Shown piece by piece: positions 51,435 to 60,916 of a stretch of 64,000 nucleotides of DNA. The stretch covers positions 1,736,001 to 1,800,000 of the forward strand of contig NZ_CP108427.1 in the NCBI RefSeq assembly GCF_035982055.1, read 5' to 3'. The DNA is from Streptomyces sp. NBC_01288. Lineage in GTDB: Bacteria > Actinomycetota > Actinomycetes > Streptomycetales > Streptomycetaceae. Every line of letters begins with the position of its first letter. Within the stretch, counting starts at the first letter, position 1. A program made the translations under genes and the position numbers. A model generated the notes under the pieces. That model saw only the letters and a program-made list of their open reading frames with translations, did no database searches and was not told the DNA's origin.

Positions 51435-52139
51435 TCAGTTGGGCTGCCCGATCGGTCGTACGACGACGGTGTTGATGTCGACGCCGGCTGGCTGGCGGAT
51501 CGCCCAGAGGATCGTGTCGGCGATCTGGTCGGCGGTGAGGAGATGGCCGGGCGGCAGGCTGCCGTTGCCGTCCCAGAACGGGGTCTCCACCCGGCCCGGG
51601 GCGACCAGCGTCACGCCGATGCCGAACTCCGTGACCTCGCGCCGGGTGTTCTCGGCGAGACCGGTCATCGCCCACTTGGTCGCGCCGTAGATGTTGCCGG
51701 GAGTGTGCACGAACCCGGCGACGCTGCCGATCAGCACGATCCGGCCGTGCGTCTGCTTCAACGCATCGACGGACGCCCGGATCAGCAGGGCCGGACCGAG
51801 AACGTTGGTCAGCACCATCTCGGTCCACCCGGTCGGGTCACCCTCGGCGACCGAATCGTGCGTGGCCACACCGGCGTTGGCGACGACCGCGTCGAGCCGC
51901 CCGAACTGTTTGAGCGTCGTCTCGACGGCAGCCTGTACCTCGGAGTACTCGGCGGCACTCCCGGGGATCGTCAACAGGCCCTCGGGGTTACCCAGTTGGG
52001 CGGCGAAATCATACAGGCGCTGCTCGCTGCGGCCGGTGACGGCCACCCGGCCCCCGGCGCTGAGGAGTTGACGGGCGACGGCAGCGCCGATCCCGCTGCC
52101 GCCGCCGGTTATGAGCGCGACGTGAGAGTTGTCGTTCAT
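51435..52139 (-). CDS. Short-chain dehydrogenase/reductase
   Basis: This 234-residue classical SDR has the cofactor motif LITGGGSGIGAAVARQL, NAG in VVANAGVATHDS, and the active site IGSVAGFVHTPGNIYGATKWAM with Ser, Tyr and Lys in place. The substrate is unknown. It lies 101 bases downstream of the methyltransferase gene on the same strand and may be co-transcribed. Confidence 0.92.
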   Translation of the reverse strand: MNDNSHVALITGGGSGIGAAVARQLLSAGGRVAVTGRSEQRLYDFAAQLGNPEGLLTIPGSAAEYSEVQAAVETTLKQFGRLDAVVANAGVATHDSVAEGDPTGWTEMVLTNVLGPALLIRASVDALKQTHGRIVLIGSVAGFVHTPGNIYGATKWAMTGLAENTRREVTEFGIGVTLVAPGRVETPFWDGNGSLPPGHLLTADQIADTILWAIRQPAGVDINTVVVRPIGQPN

Positions 52140-52240
52140 GGTGGTGGTCCCCCCGTGGGTCGGTGAACTCCGCGCAGTCGGAGGGGCAGTTCATCACCTT
52201 GAGCAGGCTCGAAGTCAAGCCGCCGAGATCACGGGCCCGT

Positions 52241-53179
52241 TCAGTCGGTCCGCACCGCCCTGTGCACCGTGTGCGCGGCGAGCACGAACACGTCGGCGCG
52301 CTGATGCACGCTCGCCGGGTCCTCCGGGTCGACGAGCCGGCCGAGGGCGACCCGGTCCTCGGCGTCCATCGCCTCGCCGTAGGTGTCACGCACCCGGGTC
52401 AGCCAGGTCGCGACGTAGGCGCGGACGCGATCCGGGGCCGGGGCGGGCAGATCGAGGAGGAAGCTGCGGCTGCCGGTGTGCTTCAGGCCGACCGAGGCCA
52501 GGAGGGCGGGCCAGTCCTCGGTCTCGGTGACGGCGCCCGGAAGGTCGGCACGCATCTGCGCGAACCACTCGGCCTCGATCGCGTCGATCCGCGCCTCCAG
52601 TCCCGGGCGGCCGATACCGAAGTCGCGGGGCAGGAACCGCGAGGGCAGGCCACCCTCCATGATCGCGAGGGTGCCGCCGGGCGCGAGCCGCTCCGCGAAC
52701 GCGGCGAGACCGGCCCGCTGGTCACCGAGGTGATGCAGACTGCGGCTGGCCCAAAGGAGGTCGGCCGGGTACTCCAACTGCCCCAGGACCTCGGGCAGTT
52801 CACCGGTCAGCGTGCTGAAACGATCGCCGAAGCCCTGCCGGTCGGCACGGGCACGGGCCCGTTCCAGGAGCGGCTCGGAACCGTCCACCGCGACGACCCG
52901 GGCCCCCGGAAACGTCTCCGCGAACAGACACGCGACCACACCGGGCCCACTGCCCACGTCGACGATCAGCCCCGGATCGGTCCGCTCCTTCGCGAGCCAC
53001 GCCATCGCCCGCTCGTACAAAGGCGAGAACAGCTCCGCCTGGGTCTCCAGCAGGGGGCCCATGACGGCCCAGTCGAGGTCGGTGTGGTCGTGGTGATGAC
53101 GATCCTTGCCGGGCTTGTGGTCGTGCTCCTCGCCCTGCCTGTGGACGTGCTTGTGCTCATGATCGTGCTCGTGCGCCAT
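52241..53179 (-). CDS. SAM-dependent methyltransferase with His-rich N-terminus
   Basis: This 312-residue class I methyltransferase has motif I LIVDVGSGPGVVACLFAE, acidic loop VVAVDGSEPLLERA, and LLWASRSLHHLGD then LAPGGTLAIMEGG. The first 33 residues are extraordinarily rich in His (beginning MAHEHDHEHKHVHRQGEEHD), a possible metal-binding tail not needed by the fold. GAGAGGGTGA lies upstream. It is divergent from the dioxygenase-like gene across a promoter with a TTGCCG-AAG-CGGCAA repeat. Confidence 0.88.
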   Translation of the reverse strand: MAHEHDHEHKHVHRQGEEHDHKPGKDRHHHDHTDLDWAVMGPLLETQAELFSPLYERAMAWLAKERTDPGLIVDVGSGPGVVACLFAETFPGARVVAVDGSEPLLERARARADRQGFGDRFSTLTGELPEVLGQLEYPADLLWASRSLHHLGDQRAGLAAFAERLAPGGTLAIMEGGLPSRFLPRDFGIGRPGLEARIDAIEAEWFAQMRADLPGAVTETEDWPALLASVGLKHTGSRSFLLDLPAPAPDRVRAYVATWLTRVRDTYGEAMDAEDRVALGRLVDPEDPASVHQRADVFVLAAHTVHRAVRTD

Positions 53180-53244
53180 GGTGGTCACCCTCTCGTCCGC
53201 GTGCCGCCAGCCTGCGCCGACGCACCGTTCGACGGCCAGTCGCG

Positions 53245-53259
53245 TTGCCGAAGCGGCAA
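53245..53259. promoter_or_regulatory. Inverted repeat between methyltransferase and dioxygenase genes
   Basis: TTGCCG-AAG-CGGCAA is a perfect 6-3-6 inverted repeat in the 123-base divergent promoter. Confidence 0.45.
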
Positions 53260-53302
53260 AAATGAGGTGCGGAACAGGTCGTCCGTCGCCGAGCATGCCC
53301 GT

Positions 53303-54088
53303 ATGGACGACACGGCCGACGTGATGGTGGAACGCTTCCTCGAAGACGGGTTCGTGAAGATCGAGGGGGCCTTCCCGCCGCGGGTCGCCGAGCACTGCGC
53401 TCGGCTGCTCTGGCGGGAGACGGGCTACGACCCGGAGGACCCCGGCACGTGGCAGGACCCCGTGGTGTGGGTGAGCGACATGGCCCAGGGACCGTTCGCC
53501 GCCTCGGTCAACTCCCCTGCCCTGCATGAGGCGTTCGACCTGCTGGTGGGCGCCGGCCGCTGGCAGTCCCGGTACTCGGTGGGCAGTTTCCCGCTGCGCT
53601 TCCCGCACCCGACGGAACCGGACGACGCCGGCTGGCACATCGAGGGCAGCTATGTCGCGGAGGGCGCGGAGAACGAGTGGCCGTACGCGAATCTGGCCTC
53701 GCGCGGCCGGGCTCTACTCATGCTGATGCTCTACACCGAAGTCACCGAGGAGAACGCGCCGACCCGCATCCGGGTCGGCTCCCACCTCGACGTCCCGCGC
53801 GTCCTCGAACCGTACGGCGAGAAGGGCGCCTCCTCACTGGCCCTCGGCCCGAAGGTGGCCGAGGCATCCGCCGGGCGCCCCATCGCCTACGCCACCGGTC
53901 ACCCCGGTGACGTCTACCTCTGCCACCCCTTCCTGGTCCACGCGGCCCAGCCCCACCACGGCGACCGCCCCCGCTTCATGGGGCAGCCGCCGCTGATGCC
54001 GGCGGCGCCCTACGAGCTGGACCGGTCCAACGGCAACTATTCAGCGGTGGAGTCCGCGATCCGCCGAGGCCTGTCGAACGAGGGCTGA
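53303..54088 (+). CDS. Phytanoyl-CoA dioxygenase-like protein
   Basis: This 261-residue protein has the double-stranded beta-helix fold of Fe(II)/2-oxoglutarate dioxygenases. The metal triad appears as His112-x-Glu114 (GWHIEGSY, Glu instead of the usual Asp) and His213 (PFLVHAAQPHHG). RFMGQPPLM carries the distal region. Hydroxylation of a small molecule or CoA ester is likely. The ATG at 53303 is the first in frame after the divergent promoter. It is paired with the methyltransferase gene. Confidence 0.85.
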   Translation: MDDTADVMVERFLEDGFVKIEGAFPPRVAEHCARLLWRETGYDPEDPGTWQDPVVWVSDMAQGPFAASVNSPALHEAFDLLVGAGRWQSRYSVGSFPLRFPHPTEPDDAGWHIEGSYVAEGAENEWPYANLASRGRALLMLMLYTEVTEENAPTRIRVGSHLDVPRVLEPYGEKGASSLALGPKVAEASAGRPIAYATGHPGDVYLCHPFLVHAAQPHHGDRPRFMGQPPLMPAAPYELDRSNGNYSAVESAIRRGLSNEG

Positions 54089-54094
54089 CCCCCA

Positions 54095-54172
54095 CGCCCC
54101 TCTTCAGGGGCGCGGGGCCGTATCGATTTGCGGCTCCGCCGCGTGGGCGCGACCAGCCCCCACCGGCCGTCA
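54095..54172. repeat. Streptomyces REP-like intergenic element
   Basis: It contains AGGGGCGCGGGG and GCGCGACCAGCC with a TTGCGGCTCCGCCGCG hairpin between them. The two end words recur, in inverse orientation, at about 60713-60752. I recall such elements as common after Streptomyces genes. Here it separates the dioxygenase gene from the convergent GH6 gene. Confidence 0.6.
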
Positions 54173-54185
54173 GCCAAAAGCAGAC

Positions 54186-55898
54186 CTACAGAGGCGGGTA
54201 CGCGTTCGCCATCAGCTGCTGGAACTGAGCCGAGAACCAGTGCCCGGACAACGGCGCATTCGCCAGCGCACCCGACAGGTTGTTCCCGTTACGCGCGTTC
54301 CCCGTGTACGTCGGATCGCACATCCGGTCAAACCCCTTGCCCTCGTCGTTGGCGATCGCCGTACTGGACCCGTCCGACTCCCCCGGCGGCTTCATCCACA
54401 CATACGCGTCGATCCCGGTGGCGGGAGCAGCCTGCGGCCGCTCCCCCAGACCCGCACCGGACTGGTTGCACCAGTTCCCGACCTGGATCCGCCGGTCGTA
54501 GCGCCCACCGTCAACGTACGTGTCCACACTGGTGGTTGCCCCCGGACCGGTGGGCCGAGCAGAGCCACCCCACCCGTTCCGCGACGTGTCGATCAGCATG
54601 CCGATACCGGAGTTGAAGCCCACCGACACCAACTCACTGCGGAACGCCTGGGCGTACGACTGCTCGTCCACGTACCGGTTCCAGTCGACCCACTTGGACT
54701 GGCGCACGGAGACACCGTTGACGCTGTCGTTGATGGTGAAGTTGTTCTCCTTCAGGGCACTGTAGTTGGCCGTGTTGGTGATGAAGCCGGCCACGTCGTT
54801 CACGGTCGCGCCCTCGGCGTTCGCGGCCTGGTAGAAGAGGTTCGCGGAGGGGGCGAAGTTGTCGTCCCAGCCGAGCCAGCCGTGGTGTCCGGCGTCGATG
54901 TAGTTGTAGACGTTGGGGATCGCGCCGAGCTTGTTCAGCGCGTAGCCGACGCCCTTCACGTAGTTGCCGTTGGCGAGCATCGTGTCGCACTGCGGGGTGG
55001 CGGTGGCCTTGCTGCCGGTGTTGGTCACGAGGTTGGGCAGCGAGTCGATCTCGATCGTGGTGACGATCCGCAGCGCGGCGTACTTGCTGTCGGCGAGGAT
55101 CGCGGCGATCGGGTCGATGAACTCGCTTTCGTAGCGCCCGATTTCGGTCGGGCCGAGTTCGCCGTTGGAGGCGAGGGCCGCGCAGTCGCGCCCGGGCAGG
55201 TCGTAGACGACGAGCTGGACGACCTCTTCGCCGGTGCCCTTCTGGGCGAGCGCCGCGTCGAGGTGGGCGCGCAGGCCCATCCCGCCGTTGACACCGGCGA
55301 TGGCGGCGATGCGGTCGAGCCAGACGCCGGTGGGCTGGCTGGAGACCCGGCTGCCACCGGTCTCGGCGGCGGCCTTCGCGGACCACTCCGGGTTCACGTA
55401 CACCTTGGCGCCCGCGTACGGGTTGTCGACCCGTGTGCCGGGATCGGTGCCGCCGCCCCCTCCCCCACCGCTGCCGTCGTCGACGTTGCAGGTCACGCCG
55501 TCGAGAGTGAAGGTCGTCGGGAGCGCGTTGGTGCCGCTGTAGGAGGCGTTGAAGCCGAAGCTGACCGAACTCCCGGTCCCCAGGCTCCCGTTGTAGGTCT
55601 CGTTGGCCGCCGTGACGGCGGTCCCGCTCTGGCTGATCTTCGCGTTCCAGCCGCTGGTGATCTGCTGGTTACCGGCGTACGACCACTTCGCGGCCCAACT
55701 CGACTTGGCGGCGCCGTTGTTGGTGATCGTGACGGCGGCGGTGAAGCCGGTGTCCCACTGGTTCTGCACCTTGTAGTCGACGCTGCACGGGATCGCGGCG
55801 ATGCCGGTGTCCGCCGAGGGAGCGGCGGCGACCGCCGTCCCCGAGGCCCCGGCGACGAGCACCAAGGCAGCGAGCAACGCTGTTCTGGTACGGCTCAT
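54186..55898 (-). CDS. Secreted GH6 cellobiohydrolase with N-terminal CBM2
   Basis: This 570-residue protein has a signal peptide (1-26), CBM2 (about 37-137, CSVDYKVQNQWDTGFTAAVTITN; TFTLDGVTCN), a Gly linker and the GH6 domain from about 158 (NPYAGAKVYVNPEWSAKA). VVYDLPGRDCAALASNGE holds the acid Asp, and WMKPPGESDGSS near the C-terminus is conserved in GH6. The long C-terminal loops suggest an exo-acting enzyme releasing cellobiose from non-reducing ends. It follows GH5 on the same strand with 87 bases between, so a GH5-GH6 operon is likely. Confidence 0.93.
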   Translation of the reverse strand: MSRTRTALLAALVLVAGASGTAVAAAPSADTGIAAIPCSVDYKVQNQWDTGFTAAVTITNNGAAKSSWAAKWSYAGNQQITSGWNAKISQSGTAVTAANETYNGSLGTGSSVSFGFNASYSGTNALPTTFTLDGVTCNVDDGSGGGGGGGTDPGTRVDNPYAGAKVYVNPEWSAKAAAETGGSRVSSQPTGVWLDRIAAIAGVNGGMGLRAHLDAALAQKGTGEEVVQLVVYDLPGRDCAALASNGELGPTEIGRYESEFIDPIAAILADSKYAALRIVTTIEIDSLPNLVTNTGSKATATPQCDTMLANGNYVKGVGYALNKLGAIPNVYNYIDAGHHGWLGWDDNFAPSANLFYQAANAEGATVNDVAGFITNTANYSALKENNFTINDSVNGVSVRQSKWVDWNRYVDEQSYAQAFRSELVSVGFNSGIGMLIDTSRNGWGGSARPTGPGATTSVDTYVDGGRYDRRIQVGNWCNQSGAGLGERPQAAPATGIDAYVWMKPPGESDGSSTAIANDEGKGFDRMCDPTYTGNARNGNNLSGALANAPLSGHWFSAQFQQLMANAYPPL

Positions 55899-55928
55899 GA
55901 GTGCGGGTTTCCTTGTCTGTGAAGGAAG

Positions 55929-55969
55929 TTGGTTGCGGGTGCTGTCGGTTTGGTTGCGGGTGCTGTCGG
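55929..55969. repeat. Two 20-base tandem repeats between GH5 and GH6
   Basis: TTGGTTGCGGGTGCTGTCGG occurs at 55929-55948 and 55950-55969, period 21, followed by a degenerate third copy. It fills nearly half of the intercistronic gap. Confidence 0.9.
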
Positions 55970-55985
55970 GTTTGGCTGGGGGCGC

Positions 55986-57467
55986 CTATCCGTTGAGGGC
56001 GCGCAGATGGTCGCGCAGCCCGATGCCGTACGCGGTGGGCGTACCGTCGTAGTCGGAGATCAGTGACGGACCCGCGGAACAGTCCCAGGTGTTCCAGGTC
56101 CAGCCGAGATACGAGAGCCCGCGGTCGTCGAACCACTTCATGACCTGGTCGACGAAGGCGTGCGAGCAGGTGTTCTCGCCGATCTCCCCTGCCACCAGCG
56201 GCACTTGGGCCGCGACGGGGGCGAGTGTGGAGTTCCAGCAGCTCTCGGTCGCGCAGGTGTTGAAGTTGTACACGTGGTACGCGGCGACGAGATTGCCCGT
56301 CGGATCGCTGGGCTTGTAGGCCAGCCACTGGCTCAGGTCGTTCGAGTACGCGAGCCCGCCGGCCATGATCACATTCGTGGCGCCGGTGGACCGTACGGCG
56401 TCGACGAGATCCTGCATACCGGCGACTTCATACCCGATACCGGGGCAGGTGCCGCCGTCCCGCCAACACTCCCACGCCTGGGTGGTCGTGGAGGTGGCGC
56501 GGTCCGGGTAGGGCTCGTTGAACAGGTCGAACGCGACGGCCTGGTCGCCCTTGAAGGTGCTGGCGACCGAGGACCAGAACGACGGTGTGTACTGCGCGTC
56601 CGGCATCGGCTTCTGGCAGGTGGCGTGCACGTCGGAGCAGCCCGCCGAGTTGCCGGTGTACTGGCCGTAGGTCCAGTGCAGTTCGACGATCGGTGTCATG
56701 CCGTGCGCCTCGACCTTCGCCACCAGGTCCTTGACGGCGGCGATGTAGTTGGCGCCCGCGTACTCGGGCTTGATGTTCGAAAGGCCCAGCCAGCACTCCT
56801 CGTTGAGCGGAATGCGGACCGTGTTCGCCTTCCAGTCGGCGATCGCCGCGACGGCCGCGTCGTCCACCGGTCCGTCCCAGATGCCGTAGCCCTGCACGCA
56901 CATGAACTCGCCGCCGGACCGGTTGACGCCGAGCAGACGGCGGTCGGTGCCGTCGGCGTCCACGAGCTTGTTCCCGGAGACGTGCAGTGCGGGTGCGGTG
57001 CCGTCGGTCGGTGGTGAGGTCGGAGGCGGCGACGTGGGTGGTGTCGGCTCCGCATCGACGTTGCAGGTCGTGCCGTTGAGCTTGAACGCGGACGGTACGG
57101 CGTTGCTCCCGGCCCAGTTGGCGAGGAACCCGGCGCTGACGCTCGCGCCGGTGCCGAGCGAGCCGTTCCAGCTCTCGTTGGCCGCGGTGACCGTCGTGCC
57201 GGACTGGGACCACTTGGCGTTCCAGCCCTGGGTGACCTTCTGGCCGCCGGCGAAGTCGAAGCTCAGGCTCCAACTGCTCACCGGTGCCATGTTGTTGGTG
57301 ATCCGCACTGCACCTTGGAAGCCGGTGTCCCACTGGCCGGTGACCGAGTACTCCACCGTGCACGCGGGAGTGGCGCCGGACGCCGTGACCACCGGAACGA
57401 CCAATGCCCCGACAAGGGCGGTCGCGCCGGCGACGGCTAAAAGCATTGAACGCGGGGGGTGTCGCAT
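55986..57467 (-). CDS. Secreted GH5 endoglucanase with N-terminal CBM2; contains a TTA codon
   Basis: This 493-residue protein has a signal peptide (1-32) and CBM2 (about 36-136, [23 protein letters not shown]). A Pro-Thr linker and the GH5 catalytic domain (about 158-493) follow, with acid/base Glu318 in FDLFNEP and nucleophile Glu428 in VAGEIGEN. It should cut internal beta-1,4-glucan bonds. Codon 10 is TTA (57438-57440), inside the signal peptide, so translation probably needs bldA tRNA. A degenerate CebR site (57515-57528) stands upstream. Confidence 0.94.
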   Translation of the reverse strand: MRHPPRSMLLAVAGATALVGALVVPVVTASGATPACTVEYSVTGQWDTGFQGAVRITNNMAPVSSWSLSFDFAGGQKVTQGWNAKWSQSGTTVTAANESWNGSLGTGASVSAGFLANWAGSNAVPSAFKLNGTTCNVDAEPTPPTSPPPTSPPTDGTAPALHVSGNKLVDADGTDRRLLGVNRSGGEFMCVQGYGIWDGPVDDAAVAAIADWKANTVRIPLNEECWLGLSNIKPEYAGANYIAAVKDLVAKVEAHGMTPIVELHWTYGQYTGNSAGCSDVHATCQKPMPDAQYTPSFWSSVASTFKGDQAVAFDLFNEPYPDRATSTTTQAWECWRDGGTCPGIGYEVAGMQDLVDAVRSTGATNVIMAGGLAYSNDLSQWLAYKPSDPTGNLVAAYHVYNFNTCATESCWNSTLAPVAAQVPLVAGEIGENTCSHAFVDQVMKWFDDRGLSYLGWTWNTWDCSAGPSLISDYDGTPTAYGIGLRDHLRALNG

Positions 57468-57514
57468 GAGCGAGTCCTTGCAGCTCGGACGCGTCGCACG
57501 GACGCGTCGACTGA

Positions 57515-57528
57515 CGGATTCGCTCCCA
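57515..57528. promoter_or_regulatory. Degenerate CebR-type site upstream of GH5
   Basis: Read on the minus strand, TGGGAGCGAATCCG keeps the left half of TGGGAGCGCTCCCA (10 of 14 overall). It lies about 50 bases before the GH5 start. Confidence 0.5.
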
Positions 57529-57668
57529 CTGGTGTCCAGGAAGGTAGCGCCAAGTGACGGTAAAGGACAGGGGAGTCACAGACTTTCGCTGACTTTCCCC
57601 CAACCCGCGCTCGTCGAATTTTTTCGACTCCGTAAGCACCTTGACGGCTCACACCCCCGTCCGCACGA

Positions 57669-57682
57669 TGGGAGCGCTCCCA
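57669..57682. promoter_or_regulatory. CebR operator upstream of GH48
   Basis: TGGGAGCGCTCCCA is a perfect match to the cellobiose-responsive LacI-family repressor site known in Streptomyces and Thermobifida. It lies 63 bases before the GH48 start. Confidence 0.9.
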
Positions 57683-57744
57683 CTGGTTCAAGGCTTGTTG
57701 CTGCTCCGCCCCCACTTCTCCGAGCCGCAAGGAGGAACCAGCAC

Positions 57745-60663
57745 ATGCACCCCAGAAGGAGACGCCGCGTGACGCGGAGACTCTGGACCGCTGTCGTGGC
57801 GGCCCTCGCTCTTCCGGTCTCGATGCTCGCGACCGGTACAACTCCCGCTCAGGCGGCGACAGTTCAGTGCAGCGTGGACTACAAGACCAACGACTGGGGC
57901 TCCGGCTTCACCGCGGATCTGACCCTCACCAACCGCGGTACGGACGCGATCAACGGCTGGACCCTGACGTACGGCTACGCCGGCAACCAGAAGCTCAGCA
58001 ACGGCTGGAACGGCACCTGGTCCCAGTCCGGCAGCACGGTCTCGGTGACGAACGCGTCGTACAACGGGACGATCGCCGCGGGCGCGGCCGTCTCGACCGG
58101 CGCGCAGTTCGGCTACAGCGGCACCAACACCGCGCCCACCTCGTTCGCGGTCAACGGCACCGCCTGTACCGGGGCGCACCAGCCGCCGATCACCGTGCTG
58201 ACCAGCCCGAGCGCGGGCGCGATCTACACACAGGGGGCGGCGATCCCGCTCGCGGCGACCGCGGCGGCGGCCGACAACGCGACGATCAGCAAGGTGGAGT
58301 TCTACGACGACACCACGCTGCTCGGCACGGACACGAGCTCGCCGTACTCTCTTTCGCCCTCCGGGTTGACCGTGGGCAGTCACTCGTTGGTGGCGAAGGC
58401 CTACGACAGCCTGGGCGCGTCCGGGGAGTCGACGCCGGTCGGTATCACGGTCGCCTCGGGACCCGCGGTGGTGGCATCACCCGCCCAACTGGGCGTCCAG
58501 CAGGGCAAGTCGGGCACGTACGCGGTGTCGCTGTCCACGCAGCCGTCGTCGAACGTGACCGTCACGACGGCCCGCGCGAGCGGCAACACGGGGCTGTCGG
58601 TCACCGGCGGCGCGTCGCTCACCTTCACGCCGTCGAACTGGAACACCGCGCAGACGGTGACTCTCACGGCCGACGCGTCGGGCACCGGTTCGGCGTCCTT
58701 CGAGTCGACGGCGACGGGTTTCACCAAGGCGACGGTCACGGTGACGGAGCTGGCGGCGGCGAACGCGTACGACGCCCGCTTCCTGGACCTCTACGGCAAG
58801 ATCACCAACCCGGCGAACGGCTACTTCTCGCCCCAGGGCATCCCCTACCACTCGGTGGAGACCCTGATCGTCGAGGCGCCGGACCAGGGGCACGAGACCA
58901 CGTCGGAGGCGTACAGCTATCTGCTGTGGCTCCAGGCGATGTACGGCAAGGTGACGGGCGACTGGTCCAAGTTCAACGGTGCCTGGGATCTCATGGAGAA
59001 GTACATGATCCCGACCCACGCCGACCAGCCGACCAACTCGTTCTACAACGCCTCGAAGCCGGCGACGTACGCTCCCGAACTGGACACCCCGAACGAGTAT
59101 CCGGCGAAGCTCGACACCTCGGTGCCGGTGGGATCGGATCCGATCGCCGGTGAACTGAAGACCGCATACGGTACGGACGATGTCTACGGTATGCACTGGC
59201 TGGAGGACGTCGACAACACCTACGGCTACGGCGACACGCCGGGCGGCGGGTGCGAGGCCGGGCCGACGGCGAGCGGGCCGTCGTACATCAACACCTTCCA
59301 GCGCGGAGCGCAGGAATCGGTGTGGGAGACCGTGCCGCAACCGACCTGCGACGCCTTCAAGTACGGCGGTACGAACGGGTACTTGGACCTCTTCACCGGT
59401 GACTCCTCGTACGCCAAGCAGTGGAAGTACACCGACGCGCCGGACGCCGACGCGCGGGCCGTGCAGGCCGCGTACTGGGCCGACGTGTGGGCCAAGGAGC
59501 AGGGCAAGGGCACCGACGTCTCCACGACCGTCGGCAAGGCGGCGAAGATGGGCGACTATCTGCGCTACGCCATGTACGACAAGTACTTCAAGAAAATCGG
59601 CAACTGCGTCGGACCGTCCACCTGCCCGGCCGGTACCGGCAAGGACGCCTCGGACTATCTGCTGTCCTGGTACTACGCGTGGGGCGGTGCGAACGACACC
59701 AGCGCGGGTTGGGCGTGGCGCATCGGGTCGAGTCATGTGCACGGGGGTTATCAAAACCCGTTGGCCGCTTACGCGTTGAGTTCGTATGCCGATCTGAAGC
59801 CCAAGTCCACTACGGGCGCGGCGGATTGGGGTACCTCGCTGTCGCGGCAGCTGGAGTTCTACCGCTGGCTCCAGTCGAGCGAGGGTGCCATCGCCGGTGG
59901 GGCGACGAACAGTTGGCAGGGGCGGTACGCGAGTCCGCCGGCCGGGACGTCGACGTTCTACGGCATGTACTACGACCAGCAGCCCGTCTATCACGACCCG
60001 CCGTCCAACCAGTGGTTCGGGTTCCAGGCGTGGTCGATGGAGCGGGTCGCCGAGTACTACCAGCAGACGGGGAACGCGAGCGCGAAGGCGGTCCTCGACA
60101 AGTGGGTGGCGTGGGCGTTGTCCAAGACCACGATCAATCCGGACGGTACGTATCTGATTCCCTCGACGTTGCAGTGGTCGGGGCAGCCGGACACGTGGAG
60201 CGCGTCAAGTCCCGGTGCCAACACGGGACTTCATGTCACCGTGGCCGACTACACCAATGACGTGGGTGTGGCCGCCGCGTATGCCAAGACGCTGACGTAC
60301 TACGCCGCGAAGTCCGGTTCCACGGCGGCGAGGACGACCGCGAAGGCGCTGCTCGACGGGATGTGGGGCAACTACCAGGACAGCCTGGGTGTCGCCGTTC
60401 CGGAGACTCGCGCGGACTACAACCGGTTCGACGACAGTGTGTATGTGCCGAGTGGGTGGAGCGGGACGATGCCGAACGGGGACGCGGTCAACTCCGCTTC
60501 TACGTTCGCCTCGTTGCGGTCCTTCTACAAGAACGATCCGGCGTGGTCGAAGATCCAGAGCTATCTGGCGGGTGGGGCTGCGCCTGTCTTCACGTATCAC
60601 CGGTTCTGGGCTCAGGCGGATGTCGCCTTGGCCATGGGGGCGTATGCGGAGCTTCTTGAATAG
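57745..60663 (+). CDS. Secreted GH48 reducing-end cellobiohydrolase with CBM2 and two Ig-like domains
   Basis: This 972-residue protein has a signal peptide (1-38) and CBM2 (about 39-140, [24 protein letters not shown]). Two beta-sandwich modules follow (about 147-238, [20 protein letters not shown]; about 240-335, [20 protein letters not shown]). The GH48 domain spans about 340-972. [16 protein letters not shown] contains the catalytic acid Glu388 by family analogy, and [14 protein letters not shown] is typical. It releases cellobiose from reducing ends. The ATG at 57745 lies 8 bases after GGAGG. It is the central cellulose enzyme of the block. Confidence 0.95.
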   Translation: MHPRRRRRVTRRLWTAVVAALALPVSMLATGTTPAQAATVQCSVDYKTNDWGSGFTADLTLTNRGTDAINGWTLTYGYAGNQKLSNGWNGTWSQSGSTVSVTNASYNGTIAAGAAVSTGAQFGYSGTNTAPTSFAVNGTACTGAHQPPITVLTSPSAGAIYTQGAAIPLAATAAAADNATISKVEFYDDTTLLGTDTSSPYSLSPSGLTVGSHSLVAKAYDSLGASGESTPVGITVASGPAVVASPAQLGVQQGKSGTYAVSLSTQPSSNVTVTTARASGNTGLSVTGGASLTFTPSNWNTAQTVTLTADASGTGSASFESTATGFTKATVTVTELAAANAYDARFLDLYGKITNPANGYFSPQGIPYHSVETLIVEAPDQGHETTSEAYSYLLWLQAMYGKVTGDWSKFNGAWDLMEKYMIPTHADQPTNSFYNASKPATYAPELDTPNEYPAKLDTSVPVGSDPIAGELKTAYGTDDVYGMHWLEDVDNTYGYGDTPGGGCEAGPTASGPSYINTFQRGAQESVWETVPQPTCDAFKYGGTNGYLDLFTGDSSYAKQWKYTDAPDADARAVQAAYWADVWAKEQGKGTDVSTTVGKAAKMGDYLRYAMYDKYFKKIGNCVGPSTCPAGTGKDASDYLLSWYYAWGGANDTSAGWAWRIGSSHVHGGYQNPLAAYALSSYADLKPKSTTGAADWGTSLSRQLEFYRWLQSSEGAIAGGATNSWQGRYASPPAGTSTFYGMYYDQQPVYHDPPSNQWFGFQAWSMERVAEYYQQTGNASAKAVLDKWVAWALSKTTINPDGTYLIPSTLQWSGQPDTWSASSPGANTGLHVTVADYTNDVGVAAAYAKTLTYYAAKSGSTAARTTAKALLDGMWGNYQDSLGVAVPETRADYNRFDDSVYVPSGWSGTMPNGDAVNSASTFASLRSFYKNDPAWSKIQSYLAGGAAPVFTYHRFWAQADVALAMGAYAELLE

Positions 60664-60712
60664 GCCCCTGGGCGGGCGCTCCGCGGGTTGGGTGGTCGTT
60701 TGGCTGCCGGTC

Positions 60713-60752
60713 CGTTGTGGCTGGTCGCGCAGTTCCCCGCGCCCCTAAAAGC
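60713..60752. repeat. Streptomyces REP-like element after GH48
   Basis: GTTGTGGCTGGTCGCGCAG followed by TTCCCCGCGCCCCTAAAAG. Its reverse complement shares AGGGGCGCGGGG and GCGCGACCAGCC with the element near 54095-54172, without the internal hairpin. Confidence 0.65.
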
Positions 60753-60842
60753 AAAAGCCGGGGCGTTGGACAGCGCCGTTTCTCGGAGAGTGCCCGAAGT
60801 TCCGCGTGCGTGGTCCCGTCACCTGACGGCGGGGCCTACCGG

Positions 60843-60877
60843 CCGGGCGGCCCCCACCCGCACTGGGGGTCGCCCGG
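60843..60877 (+). terminator. Terminator-like hairpin between GH48 and GH74
   Basis: A 14-bp stem (60843-60856 with 60864-60877, one G-T pair) and a 7-base loop lie about 40 bases before the GH74 start. It may end the GH48 transcript or act as leader structure for GH74. Confidence 0.6.
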
Positions 60878-60916
60878 CGCTCGTGTCTTGAACCCCTCCT
60901 CACGAGAGGACCCCTC

